From Mariprofundus sp. UBA1536 (GTDB lineage Bacteria > Pseudomonadota > Zetaproteobacteria > Mariprofundales > Mariprofundaceae), in assembly GCA_002323245.1 (NCBI GenBank), contig DCPU01000020.1:57789-121788 (forward strand): a stretch of 64,000 bases of DNA, given 5' to 3'. The notes under the pieces were generated by a model. That model was not told where the DNA came from and made no database searches. It saw nothing but the letters and a program-made list of their open reading frames with translations. A program made the position numbers and the translations under genes. Of the stretch, positions 51,363 to 60,458 are shown piece by piece. Position 1 is the stretch's first letter, and each line of letters opens with the position of its first letter.

Positions 51363-53060
51363 TTAAGCGTCGGCTCCGCCACGGCGCATGGTGCCGCCTC
51401 CTTCAGCATCGCCGCCACCAGATGAAATGTTTTCATCCAAAGACTTCGGCGCTGGGCTACCCAACAATTGATACAGTTTTTTCAAATGACGACGGTAGAG
51501 CTGGTCAAAATCACGAACAGCAGCGCCAGGATTGTAATCACCAAACCACCAGCACCAATCTGAGCCTTCACAGATGCGAAGTTGCTCAATGGCGTCCGCT
51601 TGGTCAGCAGGGCTTAGTTTGTCATATTTAGCATCAAATTCATGCTTGGCGGCAATGAGCAATTCCCAAGCTTTTGTTTTGGCATGATCGCCAATCCAAG
51701 TTGACAGATTGCCATATACCCAGGATCCTGGTGTTAAGTGATCTAGCTTTTCAGTGGCAGGATGATTAGCCAAGTACTCACTAAACGTGGTGAGGTCATA
51801 CTCATCATGTTCAGAAACGGCTTGATATAATTTGGTCAGGAATGGCAAAGCATTTTGATGATAATGTTCCCATGCATTTTCACCATCCATGATAATAGCC
51901 ACGATAGGGGCTTTCATGCCCTGGGTGCGGTGACGAATATTCGCCAATTCATGCATGAAGTTGCTGATGGCGTCATCAGTATTCCACTTGCTGTATTCAA
52001 AACCAAGCAGGTCTGATAAACGGTCATCACGGAAGAAGCAGGTGATCGCCTCATCGCCTTTGCCAATCACCCATGGATGGTAAAGATCACGATTACCTTG
52101 TTGCTCACGCAAATTGTATTTTAACGAATGATGTAGTACTGATTCACCGGTCGCACACCATTTAAAGCCTGATTTGCCAAGCAAGGCCAAGGTGCCATCA
52201 CAGACTGCACCTTCAGCCGGCCAACAGCCTTGGGCATCATGACCAAACAATGTTTTATGATTTTCTTGCGCCAAATGGATGTGATCCAAAGCGCGTGCTT
52301 CACCGCCAGGGTATTGTTCATTGGGAATCAAAGCATCAGGTACAGTTTCTTGTGCTGATTTGAAATCGAGCATCAAAGGTATGATTGGGTGAGCATAAGG
52401 CGTGGTGGTTAACTCAAGTTTGCCAGCTTTCACAAGTTTACGGTGCATGGCTGGAATATCGGCAAGCAGTGTTGCAATGAGTGTAAGTAAATCGCGGCGA
52501 TCTTGCAGGGTGAAGCCGCGACCTTTTTCTATTAAGCGGCGGGCAACAAAGTTGTGTTGTCGTACAGTCTCACCTAGCCAGGCCAAGTGATACCAAGTAA
52601 CGAGGTCAGTGAAAAATTTGTCGCCAAGATAAGACACTGCTTTGTTATGTTTTGCATGCTCTGCTAAGTGGAAAAGGCGAGCATAGGCAGGGTATGGGAA
52701 AAGGTTACGCTCGTGATTGAGGCGGAAGCATGATTCTAAAAGATAAGCACGGGTGTCTTTATCAAAACCACCTTCGTCATCAGCCAGAGCCGCCAATAAA
52801 GGGTCATTGAGTTTATCGACATTATCATCAAGGAAGTCGCGCAAGTGCACAGCATAATCTTGAATTTGGGCAGTGAGTGAAGGCACATAGTTGATCACGG
52901 CTTTTGCACGCGGAAGTTGCGATAAAATCTCAGCCATATCGGTGTAATCTTTCATGGCATGCAAATACACCCATGGCAAATGATAGCGTCCAGTATCTGC
53001 TTCACGGTAAAACGGTTGGTGCATATGCCAATAAAAAACGACGGAAAGTGGTTGGCTCAT
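51363..53060 (-). CDS. Glycoside hydrolase family 57 protein
   Basis: Alpha-glucan-active enzyme of the GH57 group. Landmarks: HMHQPFY (motif 1), TTTPYAHPIIPLM (motif 2), the nucleophile Glu in CWPAEGAVCD, and the acid Asp in IMDGENAWEHY. Starts at the ATG at 53060 (MSQPLSVVFYW), with GGAG upstream; a longer frame from 53099 has no RBS. 565 residues. The C-terminus (SSGGGDAEGG...) is a Gly-rich tail of about 20 residues with no fold. GH57 holds amylases, amylopullulanases and branching enzymes; because glgB is present, hydrolysis or debranching is more likely, but not proven. Confidence 0.88.
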   Translation of the reverse strand: MSQPLSVVFYWHMHQPFYREADTGRYHLPWVYLHAMKDYTDMAEILSQLPRAKAVINYVPSLTAQIQDYAVHLRDFLDDNVDKLNDPLLAALADDEGGFDKDTRAYLLESCFRLNHERNLFPYPAYARLFHLAEHAKHNKAVSYLGDKFFTDLVTWYHLAWLGETVRQHNFVARRLIEKGRGFTLQDRRDLLTLIATLLADIPAMHRKLVKAGKLELTTTPYAHPIIPLMLDFKSAQETVPDALIPNEQYPGGEARALDHIHLAQENHKTLFGHDAQGCWPAEGAVCDGTLALLGKSGFKWCATGESVLHHSLKYNLREQQGNRDLYHPWVIGKGDEAITCFFRDDRLSDLLGFEYSKWNTDDAISNFMHELANIRHRTQGMKAPIVAIIMDGENAWEHYHQNALPFLTKLYQAVSEHDEYDLTTFSEYLANHPATEKLDHLTPGSWVYGNLSTWIGDHAKTKAWELLIAAKHEFDAKYDKLSPADQADAIEQLRICEGSDWCWWFGDYNPGAAVRDFDQLYRRHLKKLYQLLGSPAPKSLDENISSGGGDAEGGGTMRRGGADA

Positions 53061-53189
53061 ATGATGTTCTCCAAGGAACTTTATTTGTACACGATTCAAA
53101 ACAAAGCTGCGCTCAATCTGTTTAAGACGAGCGCAGCAGGTTTAAACGCTATGTGGAATTTAAGTTGGCTTCATTAGCCTTAGATTAAA

Positions 53190-54476
53190 TTACAGCTCGT
53201 GCAGCTTTTGGCCTAGCATTTCAGGCGTGACCAATACGATGCCATTTTCAGACACATAAAAGCGTTTTTCATCATCAGCGCGGTTTTCGCCAATGACAGT
53301 GCCTTCTGGAATGATGGTGCCTTTATCAATCACACAGCGTTTGATGCGGCAGTTTTGATTGATTTCAACATCCGACAAAATAACTGCATCTTCAACCACT
53401 GAATATGAGTGAACGCGAACATTGGAAAACAACACAGAGTGACGAACGGTAGAACCAGTAATCAGGCAGCCGCCCGACACAAGAGAGTCCACTGCCATGC
53501 CGCGGCGTTTTTCGCTATCAAATGCAAATTTGGCTGGTGGCAGTTGGTCTTGATAGGTCCAAATTGGCCAGTGTGAGTCATACAAATTCAAATCAGGCTC
53601 AATCTCAGCCAAATTGATATTGGCATCCCAATATGAGTCTATGGTTCCTACATCTTTCCAATAAGCTGATGTGCCAGTGTTTCCTTCAGTAAATGGAAAA
53701 GCAAACGCATTGGCATTGTTGATAGCGTGAGGAATGAGATCGTGGCCAAAATCATGCTCAGAACCCGCTTGCGTAGCATCTTCAATCAATCGTTTGCGTA
53801 AATATTCTGCTGTGAATACATAAATACCCATCGAAGCAAGCGCTTGCGACGCATCATTTGGCATCGGTTTGGGTTGTTTTGGTTTTTCGGCAAATTCAAC
53901 GATACGCGATTCAGCATCTATAGCCATCACACCAAATGCCTTGGCTTCTTCCAAGGGTACTGGGATACAGCCGACAGTAATATCAGCTTTTTTCGCCACA
54001 TGTGCGGCAATCATTTTACCATAATCCATTTTGTAAATGTGGTCGCCTGCAAGCACGATGACATATTTGGGGTCGTAGTGACGAATAATGTCGAGATTTT
54101 GGAATACGGCATCAGCTGTGCCTGCATACCAGCCTTCACCCATACGCTGTTGGGCTGGCAGCACCTCAACAAACTCACCGAACTGACCAGACATGAAGCT
54201 CCAGCCGCGTTGAAGATGGCGTTGTAAGGAATGTGATTTGTACTGGGTCAGTACTGCGATGCGGCGGATGCCTGAGTTGATACAGTTGGACATCGGAAAG
54301 TCGATAATACGGAATTTGCCACCAAATGGTACTGCTGGTTTTGCGCGCCAATCGGTAAGTGCTTTAAGGCGTGAGCCTCGACCGCCAGCCAGCACAAGTG
54401 CGATGGTATTGGCGGTTAATTTACTGATGTTGCGTTCCATGTGTGGACCTTGATAATCCTCATCTTTTAGAACCAT
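53190..54476 (-). CDS. glgC: Glucose-1-phosphate adenylyltransferase
   Basis: Makes ADP-glucose from glucose-1-P and ATP, the regulated step of glycogen synthesis. N-terminal LVLAGGRGSRLKALT, RAKPAVPFGGKFRIIDF (with the activator-site region), DHIYKMDYGKMI, and the left-handed beta-helix at the end (SVVEDAVILSDVEINQN). 428 residues. AGGAGGA precedes the ATG by about seven bases. First gene of glgC-GH57-malQ, divergent from pgm-glgB; the 124-base space between holds the controls of both, with no strong consensus seen. Confidence 0.96.
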   Translation of the reverse strand: MVLKDEDYQGPHMERNISKLTANTIALVLAGGRGSRLKALTDWRAKPAVPFGGKFRIIDFPMSNCINSGIRRIAVLTQYKSHSLQRHLQRGWSFMSGQFGEFVEVLPAQQRMGEGWYAGTADAVFQNLDIIRHYDPKYVIVLAGDHIYKMDYGKMIAAHVAKKADITVGCIPVPLEEAKAFGVMAIDAESRIVEFAEKPKQPKPMPNDASQALASMGIYVFTAEYLRKRLIEDATQAGSEHDFGHDLIPHAINNANAFAFPFTEGNTGTSAYWKDVGTIDSYWDANINLAEIEPDLNLYDSHWPIWTYQDQLPPAKFAFDSEKRRGMAVDSLVSGGCLITGSTVRHSVLFSNVRVHSYSVVEDAVILSDVEINQNCRIKRCVIDKGTIIPEGTVIGENRADDEKRFYVSENGIVLVTPEMLGQKLHEL

Positions 54477-54600
54477 TGTGAGATCCTCCTCTTATCAATC
54501 GAACGTGGAAGCGCACTATAACAGCATACGCATGCATTTGCTATGTGGTTTTAATTTGCCATAACGTCTATCATGGCGGCAGAGAGGAGGAGTATATTTC

Positions 54601-56232
54601 ATGCGTATTCAACACGTTTCCACCCAGCCCATTGACGGACAGCGCCCAGGCACATCAGGGCTTCGTAAAAAAGTTAAGGTTTTTCAATCTCCGCACTATT
54701 TAGCCAACTTTGTACAATCAGTTTTTGACTCGATTGGCGACTTTAAAGGCCAAACCTTGGTAGTTGGCGGTGATGGTCGTTATTTCAATCGAGAAGCCAT
54801 TCAAATCATCATCAAAATGGCTGCGGCCAATGGTTTTGGTAAAGTGTTGGTCGGGCAAGGCGGTATCCTTTCTACACCAGCCGCATCATGCGTGATTCGT
54901 AAATATAAGGCCTATGGCGGTTTGATTCTGTCTGCCAGCCACAATCCTGCGGGCCCTGATGAAGATTTTGGCATCAAGTATAATATCGGTAATGGTGGTC
55001 CAGCCCCTGAAGGTGTGACCGAAGCGATGTATGCGCGCACCTTAACGATTGATACATACCACATTGCCGAATGTGACCATGTTAATCTTGATACCATTGG
55101 TGCTTTATATCTGGGTGATATGCAGGTGGAAGTGATTGATGCTGTGGAAGATTATGCGGCATTGATGGAATCCATTTTTGATTTTAACGCCATTCGCACC
55201 TTGCTTGCGGATGATTTTTCCATGGTTTTTGATGCTATGCATGCGGTGACAGGCCCTTACGCTAAGGCGATTATTGAAGGCAAGCTTGGCGCACCAGCTG
55301 GCACGGTCATCAATGGCACACCCAAAGAAGATTTTGGTGGTGGACATCCTGACCCTAATCTTACTTATGCTCATGAATTGGTAGATATTCTGTATGCCGA
55401 CGATGCGCCTGATTTTGGTGCAGCATCTGATGGTGATGGCGATCGAAATATGATTTTGGGTAACAATTTCTTTGTGACACCTAGTGATTCACTGGCTGTG
55501 ATGGCGGCTAATGCCAAGCTCGTTCCGGGTTATGCCAAAGGTATTAGCGGTGTAGCCCGCTCAATGCCAACGTCAGCAGCAGCTGATCGCGTCGCAGCTT
55601 CGCTGGGTTTGGACTGTTATGAAACGCCAACAGGCTGGAAGTTTTTCGGCAACTTGATGGATGCTGGCAAGGTTACGCTTTGCGGCGAAGAATCGTTTGG
55701 CACTGGCTCTGATCATGTGCGTGAAAAAGATGGTTTGTGGGCTGTATTGTTCTGGTTAAATATTTTGGCTGTGCGCCAGGAATCCGTGGAAGGTATTTTG
55801 GTTGACCACTGGCAAACCTTTGGTCGCAACTATTATTCACGCCACGATTACGAGGGTGTGGATTCAGCAGCCGCTGCGCAAGTGTTGCAAAATGTGCGCG
55901 ATCAATTTGCAACTTTGCCAGGCACCACCTTGGCTGGGCGTGTGATTTCCATCTGTGATGATTTCGCCTACACCGACCCGGTTGATGGCAGCGTTAGCAC
56001 CAATCAAGGCGTGCGTATTCTTTTCGAAGATGGCTCACGCATTATTTTCCGTTTATCAGGCACAGGCACAAGCGGCGCCACTGTGCGCATCTATCTGGAA
56101 TCGTATGAAGCCAATAGTGATCATCATGGTTTGGATGCTCAAGTCGCGCTGGCAGATATGATTGCCGCCGCCGATGCGGTTTCAAAATTGCGCGAATTAA
56201 CGGGACGAGAAGCGCCAACAGTGATTACCTGA
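54601..56232 (+). CDS. pgm: Phosphoglucomutase
   Basis: Interconverts glucose-1-P and glucose-6-P. The phospho-Ser is in LSASHNPAGPDEDFGIKY, the Mg-binding loop in ASDGDGDRNM, the sugar-binding loop in ETPTGWKFFGNLMDAG, and GEESFGTGSDHVREKDG; this is the alpha-PGM type (543 residues), not the phosphomannomutase type. GAGGAGG lies about 12 bases before the ATG. Followed by glgB after 54 bases. Divergent from glgC, so the flow of glucose-6-P to ADP-glucose is encoded in one divergon. Confidence 0.97.
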   Translation: MRIQHVSTQPIDGQRPGTSGLRKKVKVFQSPHYLANFVQSVFDSIGDFKGQTLVVGGDGRYFNREAIQIIIKMAAANGFGKVLVGQGGILSTPAASCVIRKYKAYGGLILSASHNPAGPDEDFGIKYNIGNGGPAPEGVTEAMYARTLTIDTYHIAECDHVNLDTIGALYLGDMQVEVIDAVEDYAALMESIFDFNAIRTLLADDFSMVFDAMHAVTGPYAKAIIEGKLGAPAGTVINGTPKEDFGGGHPDPNLTYAHELVDILYADDAPDFGAASDGDGDRNMILGNNFFVTPSDSLAVMAANAKLVPGYAKGISGVARSMPTSAAADRVAASLGLDCYETPTGWKFFGNLMDAGKVTLCGEESFGTGSDHVREKDGLWAVLFWLNILAVRQESVEGILVDHWQTFGRNYYSRHDYEGVDSAAAAQVLQNVRDQFATLPGTTLAGRVISICDDFAYTDPVDGSVSTNQGVRILFEDGSRIIFRLSGTGTSGATVRIYLESYEANSDHHGLDAQVALADMIAAADAVSKLRELTGREAPTVIT

Positions 56233-56286
56233 TTCGCGATTGATCTAACATGGCCCAACCAACACGAAGTAAACACGAGGATTCAC

Positions 56287-58470
56287 ATGAGTAAACCAAC
56301 TTTATCACCACAAGCATGGGCAATCATTGAAGCGCGGAGCCATGATCCGTTTGCTTGGTTGGGAAGACATGAGCATGCCGATGGCGGCGTTTGCATTCGT
56401 GTGTTTAAAGTGCGCGCAGAAAAAGTTTGGTTGTTGCCAGAAGGTGGCAAAGCGCAGGCGATGAAGCGCATTGAAGGTACGGATGTTTTTGAGAAGCACT
56501 GGAAAGGTGGTAATTTCGAGAAAAACTACCGTTTGCGCATTGAAAATCATGAGGGTCACCAGTGGGAAGAAGAAGATGTGTATCGTCTTTCGCCTTTCCT
56601 TGGCGAAGTGGATTTACACCTCACTGGTGAAGGCAATCACTATGAACAATACCGCGTCATGGGCGCGCATGTGCGTGAGCATGAAGGTTTATCGGGTGTA
56701 GGTTTTGCAGTATGGGCGCCTGCAGCTGATCGCGTCAGTGTGGTAGGTAATTTCAACCATTGGGATGGCCGTGAACATCAAATGCGAGTGCGTGGTTCAT
56801 CAGGTGTTTGGGAGCTCTTTATCCCCGGCCTTTGTGAAGGTGAAACCTACAAATTTGAAATTCGCGCTAAAAATGGTGATGTGTTCAGCAAGGCAGATCC
56901 ATATGCCCAACAAATGGAATTGCGCCCTGCCACTGCCAGTGTTGTGCACAATCCCAAACACTACACTTGGAGTGATAAAGCTTGGGTAGAAAATCGCCCC
57001 GTCAAACAAGCCGCCGATAAACCCATGAGCATCTATGAGGTGCATCCTGGCTCTTGGCGCCGAGCGGACAACACTTACCTCAACTACAGAGATATGGCGC
57101 ATCAATTGGTGGAATACTGCACTTGGATGGGCTACACCCATATTGAGTTAATGCCCGTGACTGAGCATCCATTTGATGGATCGTGGGGTTATCAAACTGT
57201 GGGTTATTTTGCGCCGACCAGCCGTTTTGGTTCGCCCGATGATTTCCGTTATTTTGTCGATTACTGCCATCAACATGATATCGGTGTGTTTTTGGATTGG
57301 GTGCCTGCCCATTTTCCTAAAGACGCCCACGGTTTGGCGCGTTTTGACGGCACGCCATTGTATGAGCATGAAGACCCGCGTCTTGGTGAGCACAAAGATT
57401 GGGGCACGTATATTTTTAACTTTGGTCGCAATGAAGTGCGCAACTTCCTCACCGCTTCGGCGCTATTTTGGCTTGATGAGTTCCATTTGGATGGTTTACG
57501 CGTAGATGCTGTGGCTTCTATGCTGTATTTGGATTATTCACGCAATGAGGGTGAGTGGGTGCCAAACAGATTTGGCGGCCGCGAAAACCTAGAAGCAGTG
57601 GAATTTCTCAAGCAGTTCAACGTGTTGGTCCACGAGCGTTTTCCTGGCGCTGTGACCATGGCGGAAGAATCCACATCATTCCCTATGGTGTCTCGCCCTG
57701 TGTATTTGGGTGGTCTTGGTTTTACCATGAAATGGAATATGGGCTGGATGAACGATACGCTTTCTTATTTCGAGGAAGATCCAGTGCACCGCTCTTACCA
57801 TCACCATGCGTTAACATTCTCGATGGTGTATGCCTTCACTGAAAACTTCATATTGCCATTTTCACATGATGAAGTGGTGCATGGCAAAGGCTCGATGCCG
57901 CAAAAAATGCCGGGTGATGACTGGCAGAAATTTGCCAATTTGCGTTTGCTTTATGCCTTTATGTTTACCCACCCAGGTAAGAAACTACAGTTTATGGGCC
58001 TAGAATACGGGCAATGGCCAGAATGGAATTTCGATGCTTCGTTGTCTTGGGATCAAGCCAACTTCATGCCGCATCGCGGCCTGCAATTGATGCAACGCGA
58101 TTTGAATCATGTGTATAAAGATGAGCCAGCCTTGCATGAAGTCGACTTTGAAGGTGGCGGTTTCCAATGGTTGGATTGTAATGACTCGTCGCAATCTATT
58201 TTGAGTTATGTGCGCCGCGATAAAAATGGCGGGGAAGTGGTGGTGGTGCTCAACCTCACACCAGTACCACGTGAGAATTATCGTTTGGGTGTGCCAAAGC
58301 CGGGCGCATACGAAGAAATTTTGAATACCGATGCTGAAAAATATGGTGGTTCAAACCTTAGTAATGCTGGTGGTTGTGTTGCTGACAATCAATCCTGGAT
58401 GAACCAACCCCATTCGATTGTGATGACGTTGCCGCCGCTTTCTGCCGTGGTCTTTAAACCCAAAGCCTAA
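56287..58470 (+). CDS. glgB: 1,4-alpha-glucan branching enzyme
   Basis: GH13 enzyme that makes alpha-1,6 branches in glycogen. Two CBM48-type domains come first (about 1-110 and 115-225, GFAVWAPAADRVSVVGNFN), then the GH13 barrel with nucleophile Asp in LDGLRVDAVASML, Glu in TMAEESTSFP, and FSHDEVVHGKGSM. 727 residues is the long bacterial form. CACGAGG lies before the ATG. The hairpin downstream (58481-58513) has no T-run. Confidence 0.97.
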   Translation: MSKPTLSPQAWAIIEARSHDPFAWLGRHEHADGGVCIRVFKVRAEKVWLLPEGGKAQAMKRIEGTDVFEKHWKGGNFEKNYRLRIENHEGHQWEEEDVYRLSPFLGEVDLHLTGEGNHYEQYRVMGAHVREHEGLSGVGFAVWAPAADRVSVVGNFNHWDGREHQMRVRGSSGVWELFIPGLCEGETYKFEIRAKNGDVFSKADPYAQQMELRPATASVVHNPKHYTWSDKAWVENRPVKQAADKPMSIYEVHPGSWRRADNTYLNYRDMAHQLVEYCTWMGYTHIELMPVTEHPFDGSWGYQTVGYFAPTSRFGSPDDFRYFVDYCHQHDIGVFLDWVPAHFPKDAHGLARFDGTPLYEHEDPRLGEHKDWGTYIFNFGRNEVRNFLTASALFWLDEFHLDGLRVDAVASMLYLDYSRNEGEWVPNRFGGRENLEAVEFLKQFNVLVHERFPGAVTMAEESTSFPMVSRPVYLGGLGFTMKWNMGWMNDTLSYFEEDPVHRSYHHHALTFSMVYAFTENFILPFSHDEVVHGKGSMPQKMPGDDWQKFANLRLLYAFMFTHPGKKLQFMGLEYGQWPEWNFDASLSWDQANFMPHRGLQLMQRDLNHVYKDEPALHEVDFEGGGFQWLDCNDSSQSILSYVRRDKNGGEVVVVLNLTPVPRENYRLGVPKPGAYEEILNTDAEKYGGSNLSNAGGCVADNQSWMNQPHSIVMTLPPLSAVVFKPKA

Positions 58471-58480
58471 AAGTGATTGC

Positions 58481-58513
58481 CCGCTACTTTTGAAGTGAAT
58501 TCAGAAGTAGCGG
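58481..58513. other. Hairpin between glgB and the convergent barrel gene
   Basis: CCGCTACTT (from about 58481) pairs with AAGTAGCGG (ending about 58513), with an inner TGAA/TTCA helix. No T-run on either side; the 3' arm is inside the last codons of the minus-strand gene. Possible shared transcript end. Confidence 0.5.
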
Positions 58514-59712
58514 CGATACCTTAATGTTACACTGCTGGGCAAGTGCCCGAATTCGGATTGCGGAGCAAGAGAAGTATCCAATCCTTTGCCTTGGCCTATC
58601 AAAGCAGAGAATAACAAGTCTGACTCATCGCTCATCAAGTAACTCAGGCTGGCTTGGTGCAGGAATGAAAATGCATTGCGCCCAGCTGTATCCTGTAAGA
58701 AGCTGGTGAATAAGGCATAACTGCCATGCAAAAGCGCTGTGATGTCGTTATTGAGCGCCAAGCCCAAGACGTTTTTTCCCAAGTGTTGTTGTAACCCGTA
58801 AATCACACGCGGATTGCTTTGACTGGCCGCGAGTAAGACTTCGTTATCAGCGCCCGCGCTATTGTGATACCACTCGGTTGCCAACAATGTTCCATTTTCA
58901 AATTGGTAATCCAAACCTGCTATCCAAAATAGGGCTGTGGTTTGTGCTTGGGTTTCATAGCGTAATCCTTCCCAGCGCCAGCCCATACCCAGCGCCTCAC
59001 TCTCAATCGAAGCACCCAACACCTTGTTGCCTAGCACTTGACCAGCAAGAACACTCACTTCTGCCGCTTCGCCAACTTGGTTGCGAGCATAGATGGCCAT
59101 GCTATCGCCATGTTCATCTGATTTGGGGATATAGACAGTAGTGAGTGATGAAAATGCCGAGGGATACCAATCGAGCACAGCCGCATCAATGCCTGTCTTA
59201 TAATCGGTATCCAAATCGGTTGGCGCAAAAGCGCCAAACACATTCAGTGGTTGCCAAAAGCGGCCACTGCCCCAATCCATGGCTTGGCGACCCAAAGCCA
59301 AGCTGATGTTGTCAAAATTACGTTTGTAAACCAGACGGTCGATGTCGTAACCAAGCCGATTGGTATCACTGGCGCTGCTTGTATCGTGCCAGTTACCAGC
59401 CAGGGGGCGGTAACGAAACAAATCACTGGAATGCAAATTCGATAGCGGCAGCCCATCCGAGCGCTGGTAGGTGCTGGTCGCATGAATAGACCACTGGCTT
59501 TGCGCAGCCGTGTCATCAAACATCAGACGCAGACTAGCTTGGTTGGCCAGCAAGTTATGTTGCCCAGTTTTATAACCAGCATCACCCGAAGCTGGCATGG
59601 CTGCCAAACTGACAATCGAGGCTCGCCCGGTCATGTCCAGAGCTTGTGCGCTGTTGGCTGTGGTAAATAGCCATAGGCAGAGCAGTGGAAGGAAAAAGAA
59701 CCCTTTAGTCAT
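58501..59712 (-). CDS. Predicted outer-membrane beta-barrel protein
   Basis: I do not recognise a named family with certainty. A signal peptide (FFFLPLLCLWLFTTANSAQA) leads into about 380 residues of alternating strands with an aromatic C-terminal end (TLRYRRYF), as in outer-membrane barrels. Runs such as SLALGRQAMDWGSGRFWQPLNVF recall barrel proteins of the DUF1302/alginate-export kind. I use the ATG at 59712, which overlaps the ATPase stop by eight bases; a start at 59748 or 59730 is also open. Last gene of the LolA-like/ABC unit, so it is likely the outer-membrane end of that system. Confidence 0.65.
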   Translation of the reverse strand: MTKGFFFLPLLCLWLFTTANSAQALDMTGRASIVSLAAMPASGDAGYKTGQHNLLANQASLRLMFDDTAAQSQWSIHATSTYQRSDGLPLSNLHSSDLFRYRPLAGNWHDTSSASDTNRLGYDIDRLVYKRNFDNISLALGRQAMDWGSGRFWQPLNVFGAFAPTDLDTDYKTGIDAAVLDWYPSAFSSLTTVYIPKSDEHGDSMAIYARNQVGEAAEVSVLAGQVLGNKVLGASIESEALGMGWRWEGLRYETQAQTTALFWIAGLDYQFENGTLLATEWYHNSAGADNEVLLAASQSNPRVIYGLQQHLGKNVLGLALNNDITALLHGSYALFTSFLQDTAGRNAFSFLHQASLSYLMSDESDLLFSALIGQGKGLDTSLAPQSEFGHLPSSVTLRYRRYF

Positions 59713-60400
59713 GCTTATTGGTGCGTACATCACTGATGATTTTACCATCTTGCAGCGTGATGATGCGTTCAGCCCGCGCCATCACGCGCTCATCGTGGGT
59801 GGAGAAGATGAAGGTGGTTTTTTCTTCGTGGGAAAGTTGATGCATCAAATCAAGCAGCGCTCCTGCATTTTCAGAATCCAGATTGGCTGTGGGCTCATCG
59901 GCCAAGACCAAGCGCGGCCCAGCTGCCAAAGCTCTGGCTACGGCCACACGTTGTTGTTGCCCGCCACTTAATGCCGATGGGCGGCGTTGTTGTTCTTTTT
60001 CTAGGCCCACCAATTGCAAATAATGCTCTGCCCGCTGGCGCGATTCTGCAGCCGATAACCCTTGCAAAACCATCACCAACTCAACATTTTCTAGGGCGCT
60101 TAGCACGGGCACGAGATTGTAGGCTTGAAAAACAAACCCGAGTTCAAACAAGCGAAAGTCGGAGCGCTCCACTTCTTTAAGTTTGGCGATATCTGTGCCT
60201 TGGAGTTGGGCCGTGCCCGCGCTTGGTGTATCCAAACCGCCGATGATATTGAGCAAGGTCGTTTTGCCCGAGCCAGAGGGGCCAACTAAGGCCACAAACT
60301 CACCTTCTTCAACATTCAGATGGATGCCCTGCAAAGCGTGCACCAAAAGCTCGCCTTGTTTGTAGGTTTTGGTGATGTCTTCTAAGGTCAGTAGTGCCAT
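59705..60400 (-). CDS. LolD/MacB-type ABC ATPase
   Basis: Energises the two FtsX-type permeases encoded just upstream in the operon. Walker A GPSGSGKTTLLNIIGG, signature LSGGQQQRVAVARAL, Walker B VLADEPTANLD, and the H-loop FSTHDER. 231 residues and the short TYKQGELLVHALQGI opening fit the LolD/MacB/FtsE class of mechano-transmission ABC proteins. The permease stop lies 58 bases upstream; the barrel gene overlaps its end. Confidence 0.93.
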   Translation of the reverse strand: MALLTLEDITKTYKQGELLVHALQGIHLNVEEGEFVALVGPSGSGKTTLLNIIGGLDTPSAGTAQLQGTDIAKLKEVERSDFRLFELGFVFQAYNLVPVLSALENVELVMVLQGLSAAESRQRAEHYLQLVGLEKEQQRRPSALSGGQQQRVAVARALAAGPRLVLADEPTANLDSENAGALLDLMHQLSHEEKTTFIFSTHDERVMARAERIITLQDGKIISDVRTNKHD

Positions 60401-60458
60401 GGTCTGCTCCCACTTGAGAATCGCTGTTGCCCTTTGCCCCTGCCTAAAAATTTCAGCA

